Below, piece after piece: positions 20,907 to 32,182 of a stretch of 64,000 nucleotides of DNA. Within the stretch, counting starts at the first letter, position 1; each line of letters opens with the position of its first letter. The stretch is taken from positions 12,244,082 through 12,308,081 of the forward strand of contig NC_067207.1 of NCBI RefSeq assembly GCF_026262505.1. Reading direction: 5' to 3'. The notes under the pieces were generated by a model. That model was not told the DNA's origin, ran no database searches, and saw nothing but the letters and a program-made list of their open reading frames with translations. This DNA comes from Trichomonas vaginalis G3 (lineage: Eukaryota > Parabasalia > Trichomonadida > Trichomonadidae). Made by a program: the position numbers and the translations under genes.

Positions 20907-22010
20907 CTTTTTAATTTATAAAAAAAAAATATTTGGCCGATAATATTTCTGATTTCAGGAGTTTGATTTTTCTGTATTTATATTTACTTTGACCTTCTGT
21001 AATAATGTGAGCATAAGGTTTGAAAAATTGAATCGGCGGTTAACTTCAGGAATAAAAAAAATCCAAAAAAAAGCACCGATGGGATTCATCATTACGTACT
21101 GTTCTCCTTCGGCATAATAAATCATGTCTTGATGAGTAAGTTTAAAGCAAATGTCTTAAGTTGTGTTTCTCAATAACATCCGAGTCTATTTTTCATTTGT
21201 TTTTTTCTATATGCTAATATATATATGGGAATGATCACGCTCTAAGCAAGCTATAAATTGGTATGCTCTAAAGGACTAGTAACTAATGTATATATCATAA
21301 TGACCAAATTCTATTTCCAATTTGAAATTAAGCGGACAAAAATATGGCAATTTGAGGTTTTCATAAGCTATCTATACAAATATTTGTTTATTGGTTTTGG
21401 ATGTTTCTTCAAAAAAAGGTGACCAAACTATTTTTTGAAAGTCCGCCATAACTTTAATGGTACTATTTCAGCGTGTACAATGAATACAAAAATTCTAAGA
21501 GTGCCACATAAAATAGTACTTTAGACTTGAGTTAATGCTACCAAGCAAATGTTAAAAAGATGACTTTAGTGTTTTGATAATCAAAGATTAAAATCATTAT
21601 TGTCTAAATCAATAATCATAACGACAGAAGTTAATGTTTTTTCATAAGTGCTTTAAATCCACTTTTAAAAGTATACCTCAAAAATCAAAATATCAAAAAA
21701 AAATTGGCCGATAGGTTTGGCTTTAATTTTTGTCTGCTTTTATGATTTGATATGGATGTTATAATTTTAAAAGTTGAGCCAAATTCACCAATAGATTTTT
21801 GAGATTTGCAAATACTCAATAATTTTCAGCGTGTTATCTTTTATTAAAAGAACTATTTGGTTTCAGTATCATATAAATTGATATTTACTTTCTATTTGAA
21901 CCTTCATTTAGCTAATGATTTAGTAATACAGATTTCATCTAATCCTTATAAGAGAATTTTGAATTTGTTATAATAAAAAAACAAACAGATATAGCTTACA
22001 CTTCTATAAT
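20907..22010. other. Long intergenic region upstream of Sec61
   Basis: AT-rich DNA without a supportable gene. It includes the Sec61 promoter; no clear TCAYW lies close to its ATG. Confidence 0.5.
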
Positions 22011-22213
22011 AAAGATACCTTTTATAGAAATCAGTATGAAATGTGTTTTTTGACACGTAAAGCTCTCAATTCATTATAACATGTTTGTCGATTTTTATAT
22101 ATTTTTCGCTTTCATTATCTATGATATTAAAAATTATGTCATCAGAATGTGAAATAATTAAACAAATGCCCTGCGGGAAGTATTTTATACTAGAATTTAT
22201 AAAAAAAATCACT

Positions 22214-22280
22214 GTACGTTTAGCCTACTGGTTATGTCGTGGGGTTCAAAGGCAATATGTTCAAATCAGTAAGCACCCAG
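22214..22280 (+). other. tRNA-like sequence with A and B boxes (degenerate)
   Basis: TAGCCTACTGG at 22221-22231 fits the Pol III A-box (TRGCNNANNNGG); GTTCAAATC at 22259-22267 fits the B-box; a T-run starts at 22281. Acceptor and T stems do not pair well, so this is not a working tRNA. It could be a tRNA-derived Pol III promoter of a non-coding element or chance. Confidence 0.35.
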
Positions 22281-23499
22281 TTTTTTTATTTTTTTAATTT
22301 TTTTTAACAAGGTGAATATAACTTTTGATCGAAATCAATGAGTTACATGAATTATCATTTATCTAACTACAATTAAATTGTGAAAATATACTATCCAATA
22401 TTAGCGTTTAATAAAATCAAAGATTATTGACTTATATTTTGAAAGTAATCTAAGCAGAATTTAGATATCCAAATTCTAAATATCTTCATGCTTAGATGCT
22501 AGATAATATATTCTTATTTGAAAAATTTATAATGTTATTATTTTCTTATTTGATATTTACTACAAGCAGAAAAGCATTTATATTGTAAATTAACAGATTA
22601 TGATAATTATACTCGTTTTTATATGTTCTTAATGAAGAATATCAAACGTATTTCTATGAGTTTTAAAAAATGAAAAGTTTTAATATGGCTAATATATTTA
22701 TTATCATTAATAGAATAAAAAAGTTTTTTTCGCATATCACTCGATGATTTACCTTCGAGTTTTGATAAATTTCGAAAAAATTTAAGGAATGCTCTTTGAA
22801 TTTCTTTACCTATAAGCATATTATCTGCCGTATTATTTTTCGCTAATTGTAGAATTTTATTTAATTTTAATAATTAACCTTCTAAGCTTATTGAGAGATC
22901 ACATTGTATATTTGATACGTAGTACATATGCTAAATCTGTGAATTAGATTGTAAGATATTGAACAAATGTTCTTAAACATTTTAGATTTTAGGGAATTAC
23001 TGAATTAAACTATATTTCTTATATGATATCTTCATGTTTGGATGCTTTGGGTATAATTTATTGGGCTTTTTCTATCCAAATGTTTGGCAATGGTAACCCA
23101 ATTTCTAACAAATTTATGATGGAAAAATTTATGACTTTTATGGAGCCGAAAAAAAAGCATAGAATGAATAAGACTATTAAAGATAAGCTGTAATTTGATT
23201 GTGAATTTTAAGAAATGAATTTGGATTAAAATTTGAAATTCTTTTTTTTGAAAATTAGCCGATGATATGCTTAAGCTAAAAATTACTAGAAGCGGTGTGA
23301 TATAATTTATATAAAAACAAAATACAGCTTGATTTATATAGTAATTTATGCTTTACATGTATTTTATATAAATTTTTATTGAATTCAAATATTCAATAGT
23401 TTTTTTATGCTAGATTAGTTGTATTTATTTAAATATATTATATTGGCAACCTTTCTTTACCCTGTCCTAATAAACGCATTTTGTAAAAAAATATAGTGC

Positions 23500-23572
23500 A
23501 TCAGTTTCGAACTAGCGTCCCCGGTACCAAATAGTAAGGGGTAATAACCATTCGACCATTTGCCACGTAAAG
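23500..23572 (-). other. tRNA-like sequence with A and B boxes (degenerate)
   Basis: On the minus strand, TGGCAAATGG fits the A-box and AGTTCGAAACT contains a good B-box. A four-pair anticodon-like stem with loop CTTACTA lies between, and a T-run follows the 3' end. The acceptor stem does not pair. Its 3' part resembles that of the partner at 22214-22280 (both end in GCAC before the T-run). Confidence 0.4.
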
Positions 23573-23906
23573 CATCGCCAGATTTTTTTGTATTTAATCA
23601 CTCCCAAAACACTGTTTTGGCTTATTGGAAGCATATCAGACATAATCGCCATAATCAAAAAATCTATATACCCAATAAGTAATAAATTTGTCGATATAGA
23701 TTTTCCATAAAATTAGTTTTTAGTCTGATCTTAAAATAAATTTAATTTTTTATAAAAAAAATCACATTTAAAAGTACCTTTTTAGTAGCTCGAAATCCTG
23801 TTGGTGGATTTCGGGCGTACTTCAAAATTAGCTTTTCTTCTACATATGCAAGCTATATTTTAAATATGGGGCAAATCGGATCGGCGAAAGGAGTTTAGTT
23901 ACCTTT

Positions 23907-24795
23907 CTTCAAAACCAAATTCTAGAGAAAATAGTATGAAGAAAAGTAGTTATGACTTAAAATTGCATTTTTTGTTGTTTCTTTTGTTGTATAAATTAAA
24001 TCTAGTAATCGATAAGACTAAATCAAAATCAAAACTGCTTAAATGAACTAAAACTACTATTCATATATCTATTTTATGATGATCTGATTCGATAAATAGA
24101 TGTGTTAAGATGGCATTAGCTCTTAAATACAAAATTTGTAACATATTCTTGTATTTTAACATGGATGGTACGTAACATATATGCTTATGCTATATATTAG
24201 AGTAACATAGTTTAATCATCCAAATATGGAGTTTAATAATAAATATTTCATTAAATCAATTATTTTCGATAACTTCCTCCAAATGAGCGAAAATATTTGA
24301 ATTTCTAATAAATCGTCTTGAAATGAGATTGTTGAAAATTCAAAAAAAAAAATCAATTTCCAATAATTTGAATTGAGGTATTGCTTAAAGTATATATTGG
24401 TTTTGAAGGATTTCTTTCCTGATTTTCTCAATTTTTAGAAATTCAAAAGATTTTGGTCAAAAGAAATAGCCAACACTGGTTTAATCAATCTTTTAATAGT
24501 ACTAGATTTCAGACTCCGCGTGGCTAAAATCCATCGTCAAATCTATCGAAGGAATTTTTAACGATGTGAAACAAAAATCAAAATTTCTTTAAGATTATTG
24601 GTAAACAAGACAATTATCAAAGTTATTATCCTAAATTCAATGAAAATTCTATCGTCCAATTTCAATCAATTATCATCAAAACTTGATGTATACACTATAT
24701 TGGATATACATAAAGCTAAAAAATTGAATTGTGAATTTGAAAAATTGAATATTTCTTTATCGTTAAAATTTCATAAACAGGTAAAAATATTTAGA
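23907..24795. other. Intergenic DNA before the membrane protein gene
   Basis: AT-rich. The frame of the next gene is open upstream to 24598 but begins there with TTG and lacks coding character, so I treat this part as non-coding. Confidence 0.5.
24771..24775 (+). promoter_or_regulatory. Candidate Inr deciding the start at 24796
   Basis: TCATA lies 25 bases before the ATG at 24796 and inside the longer open frame, which supports the internal ATG as the true start. Confidence 0.5.
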
Positions 24796-25713
24796 ATGTT
24801 TCCAATTCTTTTTGGCCTTTCAACATCAATTTCTGATGAAGATGTCTATTCTAGAATCAAACCTGGCTATAATAATGTATCTTTAATCTCAACTAAACGC
24901 TATTTCAAAGTAGAAAGTGGTCATCTTATATTATTCCTCGCAGAATCAACTAATGATTACACAGGTATAGCCCATAGTGATAATGAAAAGACAGAGCTAT
25001 TTAAGAATGAAACATTCGGTATTAATTTCAAGAGCAGGGGATATTTAGAGATGCTCTCACCAAAATTCAATTCAATATATGCCGTTGACTTTTCTAGGTT
25101 CAAATATCCATCATGCAGTGAAAATATCGCTTTAATTGGTAGTGGATCATTAAATGTTGGCTGCTCTCAAGGAGCTGACTATGTATTAGAAAAAGGTGAC
25201 AGTGTTTGTGTTTATTATGCATTTCCTAAAACAATTTCGACAGCTACTCTCACTAAATCTTCCACATTATCTACAACAGTCTACACAGCTATAGGTGACG
25301 TTACAAAGTCAGACAATGTTACACAGCCATTCATGATGAGAATAGTATATAACAGTAATACATGTGATGGCTCTACTGTTGGTGCTACAGTTACTTATAA
25401 TGAAACATCAACAGTACTTAGCATGAAGTTATTACCAGAAGGCGGCTATCAGCTTGGTTCAGTTGGTAAATTTGCTGGCTGGGTTGCCGTTCTTGTTGTT
25501 ATTTCTGTTTTATCCATTGTTATCTTAGGAGGTATAATCGTTGCAAGTGTTGTTCTTGGTATTTGCTGCTACCACTGCATCAAAGAGAGAATGTTCCACG
25601 CTCAGGATGCTGCTCAGTTGGAGCTTGGTATCATCGAAATTCCACCAGCTGATGACAGTCCATATGAATCAAAGAACCCACTTCAGACTCATGAAAAGAA
25701 CAGTCAGTATTAA
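24796..25713 (+). CDS. Single-pass membrane protein, 305 aa
   Basis: I chose the ATG at 24796 (MFPILFGLSTSIS) because it opens a short signal-peptide-like stretch and has an Inr match 25 bases upstream. The extracellular part is about 220 residues, beta-rich, with few cysteines and several N-glycosylation sequons. One long hydrophobic helix follows (from AGWVAVLVVISVLSIVILGG through VVLGICC), then a ~45-residue cytoplasmic tail ending near ESKNPLQTHEKNSQY. The CCYHC cluster at the inner membrane face could be palmitoylated (inference). The tail's NPL resembles DNPLF in the giant surface protein, perhaps a shared sorting motif. The family is not recognised. Confidence 0.7.
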   Translation: MFPILFGLSTSISDEDVYSRIKPGYNNVSLISTKRYFKVESGHLILFLAESTNDYTGIAHSDNEKTELFKNETFGINFKSRGYLEMLSPKFNSIYAVDFSRFKYPSCSENIALIGSGSLNVGCSQGADYVLEKGDSVCVYYAFPKTISTATLTKSSTLSTTVYTAIGDVTKSDNVTQPFMMRIVYNSNTCDGSTVGATVTYNETSTVLSMKLLPEGGYQLGSVGKFAGWVAVLVVISVLSIVILGGIIVASVVLGICCYHCIKERMFHAQDAAQLELGIIEIPPADDSPYESKNPLQTHEKNSQY

Positions 25714-26693
25714 ATACAACTGCTTGCAAAACCTCATTATTTTTATAAAATATTTAAACTTTATTTGATAATTTTAGAAATTTTTAATTTTTTCATTCAT
25801 AAAAAGCTCATACTCTTCCTACATAAACTTGCTTTCATAGATACTCTGTTAAAACCCTTTAAACATATAAATAAAAAGATCTTGAAGAAATTCAGAGAAG
25901 AAAAAGTAATCTTTCATCAAGTCTAATGTATGAGAATGAAGTGTAACAAAGTTTATGTCTGAACTTCAATATTAATTCCGATTTTTTTGAATTTAAGACA
26001 AAAGGTTGTTTTTTATTGATTTTTGATTTGGGATAATAATACCTTGAGTTATTTTATTTGAAAGAATGTGAAATTTTGATATTTTGGAGTAATTTTATTT
26101 TTTTGTATTAAATTCGCGACTGATTTTACTAAAACTAATACTATTAATAATAATGATAGAAATTGATTAAATTTCTGCTTTTAAATTTACTTGCTATGTG
26201 GTTCGGTAGAAGATTTTTTTTAAATTCAGGTTGAGAACAGACTAATGTTATAAGTTCCTATATAAGGGCATGATCAAAAGAGAAAGTATTTGAAAAAAAC
26301 TTGAATGCAGTCTGAATTTCCTACAAAAATGAATAATGAAATTCAATATTCATAATCGCACTGATCCAGCACAAGTTTATTGGTCCATAGGTTCATTATA
26401 TTCACCGAAATTCCAAAAATAAATTCCGGAACTGAAAAAATTTTAACTAATTGGTTGCATGATCAACTTCGCATTAATTATGTATAATGCAATGAATGCA
26501 TTATGTTATCAAGGTGAATAAAGTAAATTAACGTATCATGGACAATTTGATAAGAAACCAGGCCATCCCTTTCAATTTCATGAACAGATTTACATAGAAA
26601 AAATTGAGAGAGTTTTTACGATATTTGAAAAAATCAATAGGTGTCAAACCAAAAATTTTTTATTTCATTTTTATTTAGATCTCCTACACAAGC
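25714..26693. other. Long intergenic region
   Basis: About 1 kb of AT-rich DNA with no supportable gene. The promoter of cysteine synthase lies at its right end. Confidence 0.5.
26665..26669 (+). promoter_or_regulatory. Inr of the cysteine synthase gene
   Basis: TCATT lies 29 bases before the ATG at 26694 and fits TCAYW at a typical distance. Confidence 0.5.
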
Positions 26694-27593
26694 ATGATCT
26701 ACGACAACATCCTCCAGACAATCGGTAACACACCAATGGTTCGCATCAACCACCTTAACCCAAACCCAAAGGTCGAAATGTACGCCAAGCTTGAAGGTTT
26801 CAACCCAACAGGCTCTGTTAAGGATCGTATCGCCCTCAAGATGATCGAGCAAGCCGAATTAGAAGGCAAGCTCAAGCCAGGCAGCACAATCATCGAAGCT
26901 ACATCTGGTAACACAGGTATCGGTCTTGCTATGATCGGCCGTGTTAAGGGCTACAATGTCATCATTGTTATGTCAGAAGGTGTTTCTCTTGAACGCCGTA
27001 AAATGATCAAGGCCTTCGGTGCTGATATCATCCTTACAGACAAGAAGCTCGGCACAGATGGCGCCATCAGAAAGGTCGCTGAAATCCTCAAGGAGAACCC
27101 AGGAAAGTACTTCAACCCTAACCAGTTCTCTAACGAGTACAACAAGATCGCTCACTACAAGACAACAGCAGAAGAAATCTGGGCTCAGACACAGGGCAGA
27201 GTTACACACTTCGTCGCTGCTGTCGGCACATCCGGCACACTTATGGGTGTTGGCAAGAACCTTCGTGAGAAGAACCCAGACATCAAGATCGTCGAAGCTC
27301 AACCAACAAAGGGTCACTACATCCAGGGTCTCAAGTCCATGGAAGAGGCTATTGTTCCAGCTATCTACCAGGCTGACAAGATCGATGAGCACATCCTCAT
27401 CGAATCCGAAGAGGCTTTCGCTAAGGCTCGTGAAATCGTTGCCAAGGAAGGTATCTTCATCGGCATGAGCTCTGGTGCTGCTATGCTCGCCGCTCAGAAG
27501 CTTGCTGAGAAGCTCGATCACGGTGTTATTGTTGTTCTCTTACCAGACCGTGGTGAGAAGTATCTTTCTACAAAGCTCTTCGACACAGAATAA
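26694..27593 (+). CDS. Cysteine synthase (O-acetylserine/phosphoserine sulfhydrylase)
   Basis: The 299-residue protein is a full-length fold-type II PLP enzyme. The PLP lysine lies in TGSVKDR (Lys43), the substrate loop is EATSGNTGIG, the phosphate-binding loop is GTSGTLMGVG, and SSGAAMLAA carries the pyridine-contacting Ser. It makes cysteine from an activated serine and sulfide. Trichomonads are known to have bacterial-type (CysK/CysM class B) cysteine synthases that can use O-phosphoserine, and the sequence closely recalls the T. vaginalis enzymes. Codon use is strikingly G/C-rich compared with the flanks (AAG, ATC, GGC preferred), the mark of a highly expressed gene here. The end TAAAC provides TAAA over the stop. 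Confidence 0.95.
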   Translation: MIYDNILQTIGNTPMVRINHLNPNPKVEMYAKLEGFNPTGSVKDRIALKMIEQAELEGKLKPGSTIIEATSGNTGIGLAMIGRVKGYNVIIVMSEGVSLERRKMIKAFGADIILTDKKLGTDGAIRKVAEILKENPGKYFNPNQFSNEYNKIAHYKTTAEEIWAQTQGRVTHFVAAVGTSGTLMGVGKNLREKNPDIKIVEAQPTKGHYIQGLKSMEEAIVPAIYQADKIDEHILIESEEAFAKAREIVAKEGIFIGMSSGAAMLAAQKLAEKLDHGVIVVLLPDRGEKYLSTKLFDTE

Positions 27594-28134
27594 ACTGTAT
27601 GAACTTTGCTTTCCCCTCTATTAATCGAAAATCTTTTTTAATTCTAGCTTTTTAATGAATCTACTTCTTTTTAACTTAGATATTTGATCTTTCTTCTAGT
27701 ATTATGTATAGAAAATGCTTATATTATGAACCAAATCACTCAGAATAACTAATTAGATTGTGTATTCAGGTCAATTATGAGTCAATTCTCCATAATTGTT
27801 GTGCAGATCGTCATAAAATGGTATAAATGAATACTTTGTATCTCCAAAATTTTTATGAAATCCCAAAAATCAAAAGAATCTTTGAGAAATTTTTTATCAT
27901 TTTTTCAAAAACAAAAAAAATTTGGAATATAAAACATGTCTAAATAAGGAATTTATAACGACAATTATGATTTAAATTATCTGGTTAATTCATTAAATAT
28001 CTTAAATCACTAAAATCATATGCTTTTCCTTATAATTGATATAAATTTTCTTTACAAATCAATTATTTTTATTAACATATATCATTACAGTCTTTATTTT
28101 GTTTTAAATAAAATAATATAATACAGTTTACTGC
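27594..28134. other. Convergent 3' intergenic region
   Basis: AT-rich DNA between convergent genes. No gene or structured repeat is seen. Confidence 0.5.
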
Positions 28135-30570
28135 TTAAAGTTCAACAAACGTTTCTTTGAATTCGTGAGTTCTGAGGAAATCAAGAATTTCTTCAATACT
28201 TGCGCATCCACTCTCTTCCTTGAAGCTACTTATATCATATTTATCATTGAAGTATCTAAGATTTGCATTGAATTCATGTTCATACAGTATAGATGCAATT
28301 TTATGGTATCTTTTCAGTTCCATCAGTATATGGATTGCATTAATGAGGTTACCTGATTGCAGTGAATACGTCAAATATGAGTCAATGACAACAGATTCAT
28401 CAAGATTATTGAGATGAGCAAAAATATGGGCTAATTCGAAGTACTCAGCCATCAGGAGGTATTTAAGTGTTGAGTTCTTATCACCTATGATCAAAGATAA
28501 GAGAGAAGCACCCAAGAAATCTTTGTTTTCCTCAAAACTTTTGATAAAAAGTTTTAATTGTTCGATGTTTTCTTCAGGGATTTCCTTTTGGTAGAAAGAG
28601 AGCACGAATCTATGATACACTCTTTTGATATCACTAGTTATCGACGGAGTTATCTGTTTAGGCTTTTCTCCAAGAATTAAATTAAAATCATCAACAAATT
28701 CTGGGTAATTTATAGGAATACTCATGGATTTGATAACCATATCAATGTATTCTCGCGATGTTTCAACATTTAGAGCAAATGGTTTCTTCGTCTGGAAGAA
28801 ATTCAATTCATAATATTTGTTGTCACTTTTTGTACTTTGATGTAAAGTGATTCCAGATTTTTCAAGAACAGTAAGTGTATCACCAGATGCTGATAGGATG
28901 TTTGCAGAGTTATTTTGGATGAGCTCAATGAGTTCAAGATTGGAGTTCATTATTTCAATGGAATTCTTGAAATTAAAAGCAAACTTAGATTCACCGCGAT
29001 AACATACGATTTCCGCTGGCATTTTGTAGTTAACACGCTTACAGCACTCACCATTCTGTAAATTAAAGATGTAGAGCTTGTAACTCATGTCAATTCCAAC
29101 AACTTGCGGAAAATCAAAAGAAATAAGCGAATAATAGCTCGTAGCCGTGAATTGTGGGAATGAACCAAATACAGGCTTCATATCTTCATTAGCAAAGAAA
29201 ATTCCTTTAGATTTTATTGAAATCGCGATTACGAGCTTTTTATCGTTATCCAGCGATACGTCGTAAGCCTGTAGGTCGTTTATTGTCTTTGTGCTAACTT
29301 TGCCGTTACAATATACTCCAATTGTGTTAGAATCTGAAACAATAATATAATCTGCGATTGTACGCAAATCTGTGACTGGTTTGTCAATGATATGAAGTTC
29401 TGTTATATCAAATTGCTGTTTCTGCTCGAAAAGATAAACAGAACCTTCAATAAGATAAACTATTGAATTATTTGAGAAATAACAGAGTTTATCGACTTGT
29501 TTCGGATATCTGAATGAATACACGCCTGTCTTATAATTGTAGGACGTCAAAGCATCGTCTACATCCGAAAAAACAATTTGATTATTAAATTTTGAAACAA
29601 GAGTTCCTTCTTTCATGATAGGAAGTGTATAAAAAGTATTGAGTGATAATGACTTGTTCGTGCTCTTCTTTATAATGTACGTTTTGTAATAATTCGAAAT
29701 AATTATTAAATCTCCTTTTGAAACGTATAAAGGGGCGAAATTAAACGTTTTCGGAAGGTTTACGGATTGAGGTTTTGAAAGGGATGAATTTTCAATTGAA
29801 AATTGTTCAATTGAATTATCGTTGTATAAAACGAAGAAAGAGATGTCATTATCATCATTTGCGTATACACTTGAGACAATCTTGTCTTGGGTGAATGAAA
29901 GAATGGTAAACGCAGCTCCTGTAACTAAATGAATTAAATGAATAAAATGTTTTGACCAAGCAATAGCGAAACCAAAAGAAATGGTCGTAACTCCTTCGAC
30001 TCTTTCATCTTGAGTAAGGTTGTAGACAGAAGAAGTGATTTGATATGGATATTTCTGATTTTTTCTGTTTAATATGATAAGTTCTGAAGCTTTTGTCAAT
30101 GCAATAGCGTAATTAGAGTTGTATGTCGATATGGAAACGCATGTAAGTGGATCTTCGAATGTTAAAGTCCAATTTTTCTGAATTGTAAAAATATCTTTGT
30201 CAATATATGAATATTCTGTCAATTCTTTTTCATTTTCAAGAACAATGAATGAATCTATTGTTGAATTATCAAAGCATACTTGTGAACACTTCATATTGAA
30301 CGATTTTGACTTGAGATTTAAGATATCACATAGAGCAATAGAGTTATCTGATACAACAACTAATATAAATTGCTTTGAATATGCTCCTGATATGAATCCT
30401 AATGATTTAATATGCGTATTTGGGAAATCAAAAGAAGAAATTACAGAAAAAGTTTGTTCGTTTTTCTTGTAGACAAGTACACATTCTCCAATACATACTG
30501 CAAGATACCCATATGTAAATGAAGCTATTGGAGTATCCCCATACTTAACTAAACTTGGTAAAATCTTCAT
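28135..30570 (-). CDS. Beta-propeller/alpha-solenoid protein, 811 aa
   Basis: The first ~560 residues are beta-rich with a repeating pattern of short strands (YGYLAVCIGECVLVYKK, IALCDILNLK, HFIHLIHLVTGAAFTILSF, VYCNGK-like blades), fitting one or two WD40-type propellers of low sequence conservation. The C-terminal ~200 residues are helical pairs (LKYLLMAEYFELAHIFAHLNN, SYLTYSLQSGNLINAIHILMEL, YHKIASILYEHEF), an alpha-solenoid. This order is shared by coat, tether and IFT proteins (COPI, HOPS, WDR11, IFT-type). I cannot pick one; a trafficking or transport complex subunit is the likely class. The frame is intact, without signal peptide or membrane helix. Confidence 0.7.
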   Translation of the reverse strand: MKILPSLVKYGDTPIASFTYGYLAVCIGECVLVYKKNEQTFSVISSFDFPNTHIKSLGFISGAYSKQFILVVVSDNSIALCDILNLKSKSFNMKCSQVCFDNSTIDSFIVLENEKELTEYSYIDKDIFTIQKNWTLTFEDPLTCVSISTYNSNYAIALTKASELIILNRKNQKYPYQITSSVYNLTQDERVEGVTTISFGFAIAWSKHFIHLIHLVTGAAFTILSFTQDKIVSSVYANDDNDISFFVLYNDNSIEQFSIENSSLSKPQSVNLPKTFNFAPLYVSKGDLIIISNYYKTYIIKKSTNKSLSLNTFYTLPIMKEGTLVSKFNNQIVFSDVDDALTSYNYKTGVYSFRYPKQVDKLCYFSNNSIVYLIEGSVYLFEQKQQFDITELHIIDKPVTDLRTIADYIIVSDSNTIGVYCNGKVSTKTINDLQAYDVSLDNDKKLVIAISIKSKGIFFANEDMKPVFGSFPQFTATSYYSLISFDFPQVVGIDMSYKLYIFNLQNGECCKRVNYKMPAEIVCYRGESKFAFNFKNSIEIMNSNLELIELIQNNSANILSASGDTLTVLEKSGITLHQSTKSDNKYYELNFFQTKKPFALNVETSREYIDMVIKSMSIPINYPEFVDDFNLILGEKPKQITPSITSDIKRVYHRFVLSFYQKEIPEENIEQLKLFIKSFEENKDFLGASLLSLIIGDKNSTLKYLLMAEYFELAHIFAHLNNLDESVVIDSYLTYSLQSGNLINAIHILMELKRYHKIASILYEHEFNANLRYFNDKYDISSFKEESGCASIEEILDFLRTHEFKETFVEL

Positions 30571-31036
30571 TTATGTCAAATCTGACAAAATTTCAAAATA
30601 TTTGAAAACTGTTAATCTCACAATGTTCATTGGTTTTAAAATAAATATACAAAATTTCAGGAAATCTGCAAAAAATATGTTTTGAGAATGTTCGAAACGC
30701 GTCAATAGCCAATATCAACTGTTTAATATACATTCTGTTCTTCATTAAAATTGATATCTCTGTGCGAGCTGTTCACTCTTCATAGAAAAATTTCGAATAT
30801 ATAAAGTGCTCTGATGGCAATTTATTGTTTGTCAATCTCAAATACATAAAAATAATATCTAGCGGTGAGTATTACTGAAATTGGAGCTGTTATTTTGCGA
30901 AATAAAGAATTTTGAATTTGAAAATCGTATAAATAATCAATCATTCAATCAAAACTATTAAATTAATAATAATAAATCAGAAAATATGAATTTCAATCTA
31001 ATATTTATAATTCAATCAAAGAAAGGAAGATATTCC
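30571..31036. other. Intergenic region
   Basis: No gene is seen. A stretch near 30750-30840 is less AT-biased but shows no recognisable RNA or coding pattern. Confidence 0.45.
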
Positions 31037-32182
31037 TTAGAAAAGATTTGTGTAAAGGAGAATTGCTCCCCAAATGTAAGCAAATGGAAGCCATAATAAG
31101 CTTGACCAAACGAAAGCGATGCGAGGGCCAATCATTTGATCATCATCTGGCATTCTATGTAATGAAAACAGTCCTGTTGGAGAAACGGCCATCAAAACAG
31201 CAGATTTAGTCTGTTCAGATGGGATCTTGAAACCTTTGCATAATCCGCCGACAAGGAACGGGAATAATACGTAATTAACAGCGAGATTGATGGGAATAAA
31301 CACGTGGAATCTCCATAAGTTTACAGATCCTGCAACAACTCCGATAGAGAATATTATTGAACAAGTAACGCATTTTGTAAGATCGGTAATGAAGTTTTTC
31401 ATGAGAGCAGGCATGTTTATCTTGATCGCAGCCCAAATGAAGCCGAGAATTATACATATCGTATTTGTATTGACCCAGGCAGTGATAATTGTAGATGTAA
31501 GTGTAGGAGGCTTGATTTCTGGTTCAGCTGGTTTATCTGCCGCTTGCTTCTTTTCAATATCTTCCTTCTTTTCTTCATCTTCATTTTCTTCGTCTGATTG
31601 CTGGTTTGCTTCATTAACATCTTCATCTTCGATACATTCAAGACCATCTTATTCCTGAAGTGAATCCTCTTCCTCTTCTTGTTGTGGCTCTTCCTGATCA
31701 TCTTGTTCTTTAGGGGTGTGAGAATAAACAAACATGAGGATCTTGAGGATAGGAAGATAAATGAACTCTTCAGTGATCAAATACATGACTGCAATTACTT
31801 TATACTTTGTTGGGAAAACAACATCTAAAATTTGATAAATAAAAACTGTTGATTCCTGAAAAGCGAACGAAGTTGCAAATCTTATGTATGCAGTGAGCTT
31901 GCTTTTAGACTTGATTGCAAATGTTGCTATAACAATCAGGAGATAAATGATTAATTGAGCAATCGCAATTGGGAAATACGGCTTCCAATTCTCCATTGTA
32001 AGCTTGGTATTGCCAATAATATTATAGGCCATTGCGGAATAGCTTGAGAGTCGGATAACTTCGTATAATGGCCAAACTTCTGGAGCAGTAAAAACCTTAA
32101 AAATTGCAAGGACGAAGCCAATAACAAGAATGATATACAGCGCGCCTTGAATCTGGAAAAGGTCTTTGAGAGTAAAAACCAT
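31037..32182 (-). pseudogene. Carrier-like membrane transporter with one in-frame stop
   Basis: From the ATG at 32182 the frame encodes about five membrane helices, then an acidic loop (KEQDDQEEPQQEEEEDSLQE). After a single TAA at 31649-31651 the same frame continues through more acidic loop (DGLECIEDEDVNEANQQ) into about five more helices, ending at 31037. The total of 381 residues with two 5-helix halves and a long acidic cytosolic loop fits the auxin-efflux-carrier/AEC transporter fold (PF03547 type); this family call is tentative. The stop lies exactly in the loop. Options are a fresh nonsense mutation (for example GAA to TAA), a sequence error, or stop readthrough. Everything downstream is still open, so any loss is recent. 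Confidence 0.6.

Larger units (their letters stand above)
22011..23906. mobile_element. Unclassified 1.9-kb repeat element (parent form)
   Basis: Its borders are defined by comparison with the derivative at 16059-16385: both begin AAAGATACCTTTTATAG and end GGAGTTTAGTTACCTTT. The ends form an imperfect 9-bp inverted repeat. No transposase frame is present, so it is itself non-autonomous. Inside are two tRNA-like stretches facing each other (22214-22280 plus, 23500-23572 minus), each with A-box and B-box matches and a following T-run. No clear target duplication is found. The superfamily is unknown. Confidence 0.65.

Noticed and set aside
22214-23572. Two functional tRNA genes
   Set aside because: Acceptor and T stems do not pair, although the box motifs and T-runs are good. 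They are kept only as tRNA-like sequences.
24598-24795. N-terminal extension of the small membrane protein
   Set aside because: It begins with TTG and lacks coding character; an Inr match and a signal-like start support the ATG at 24796.
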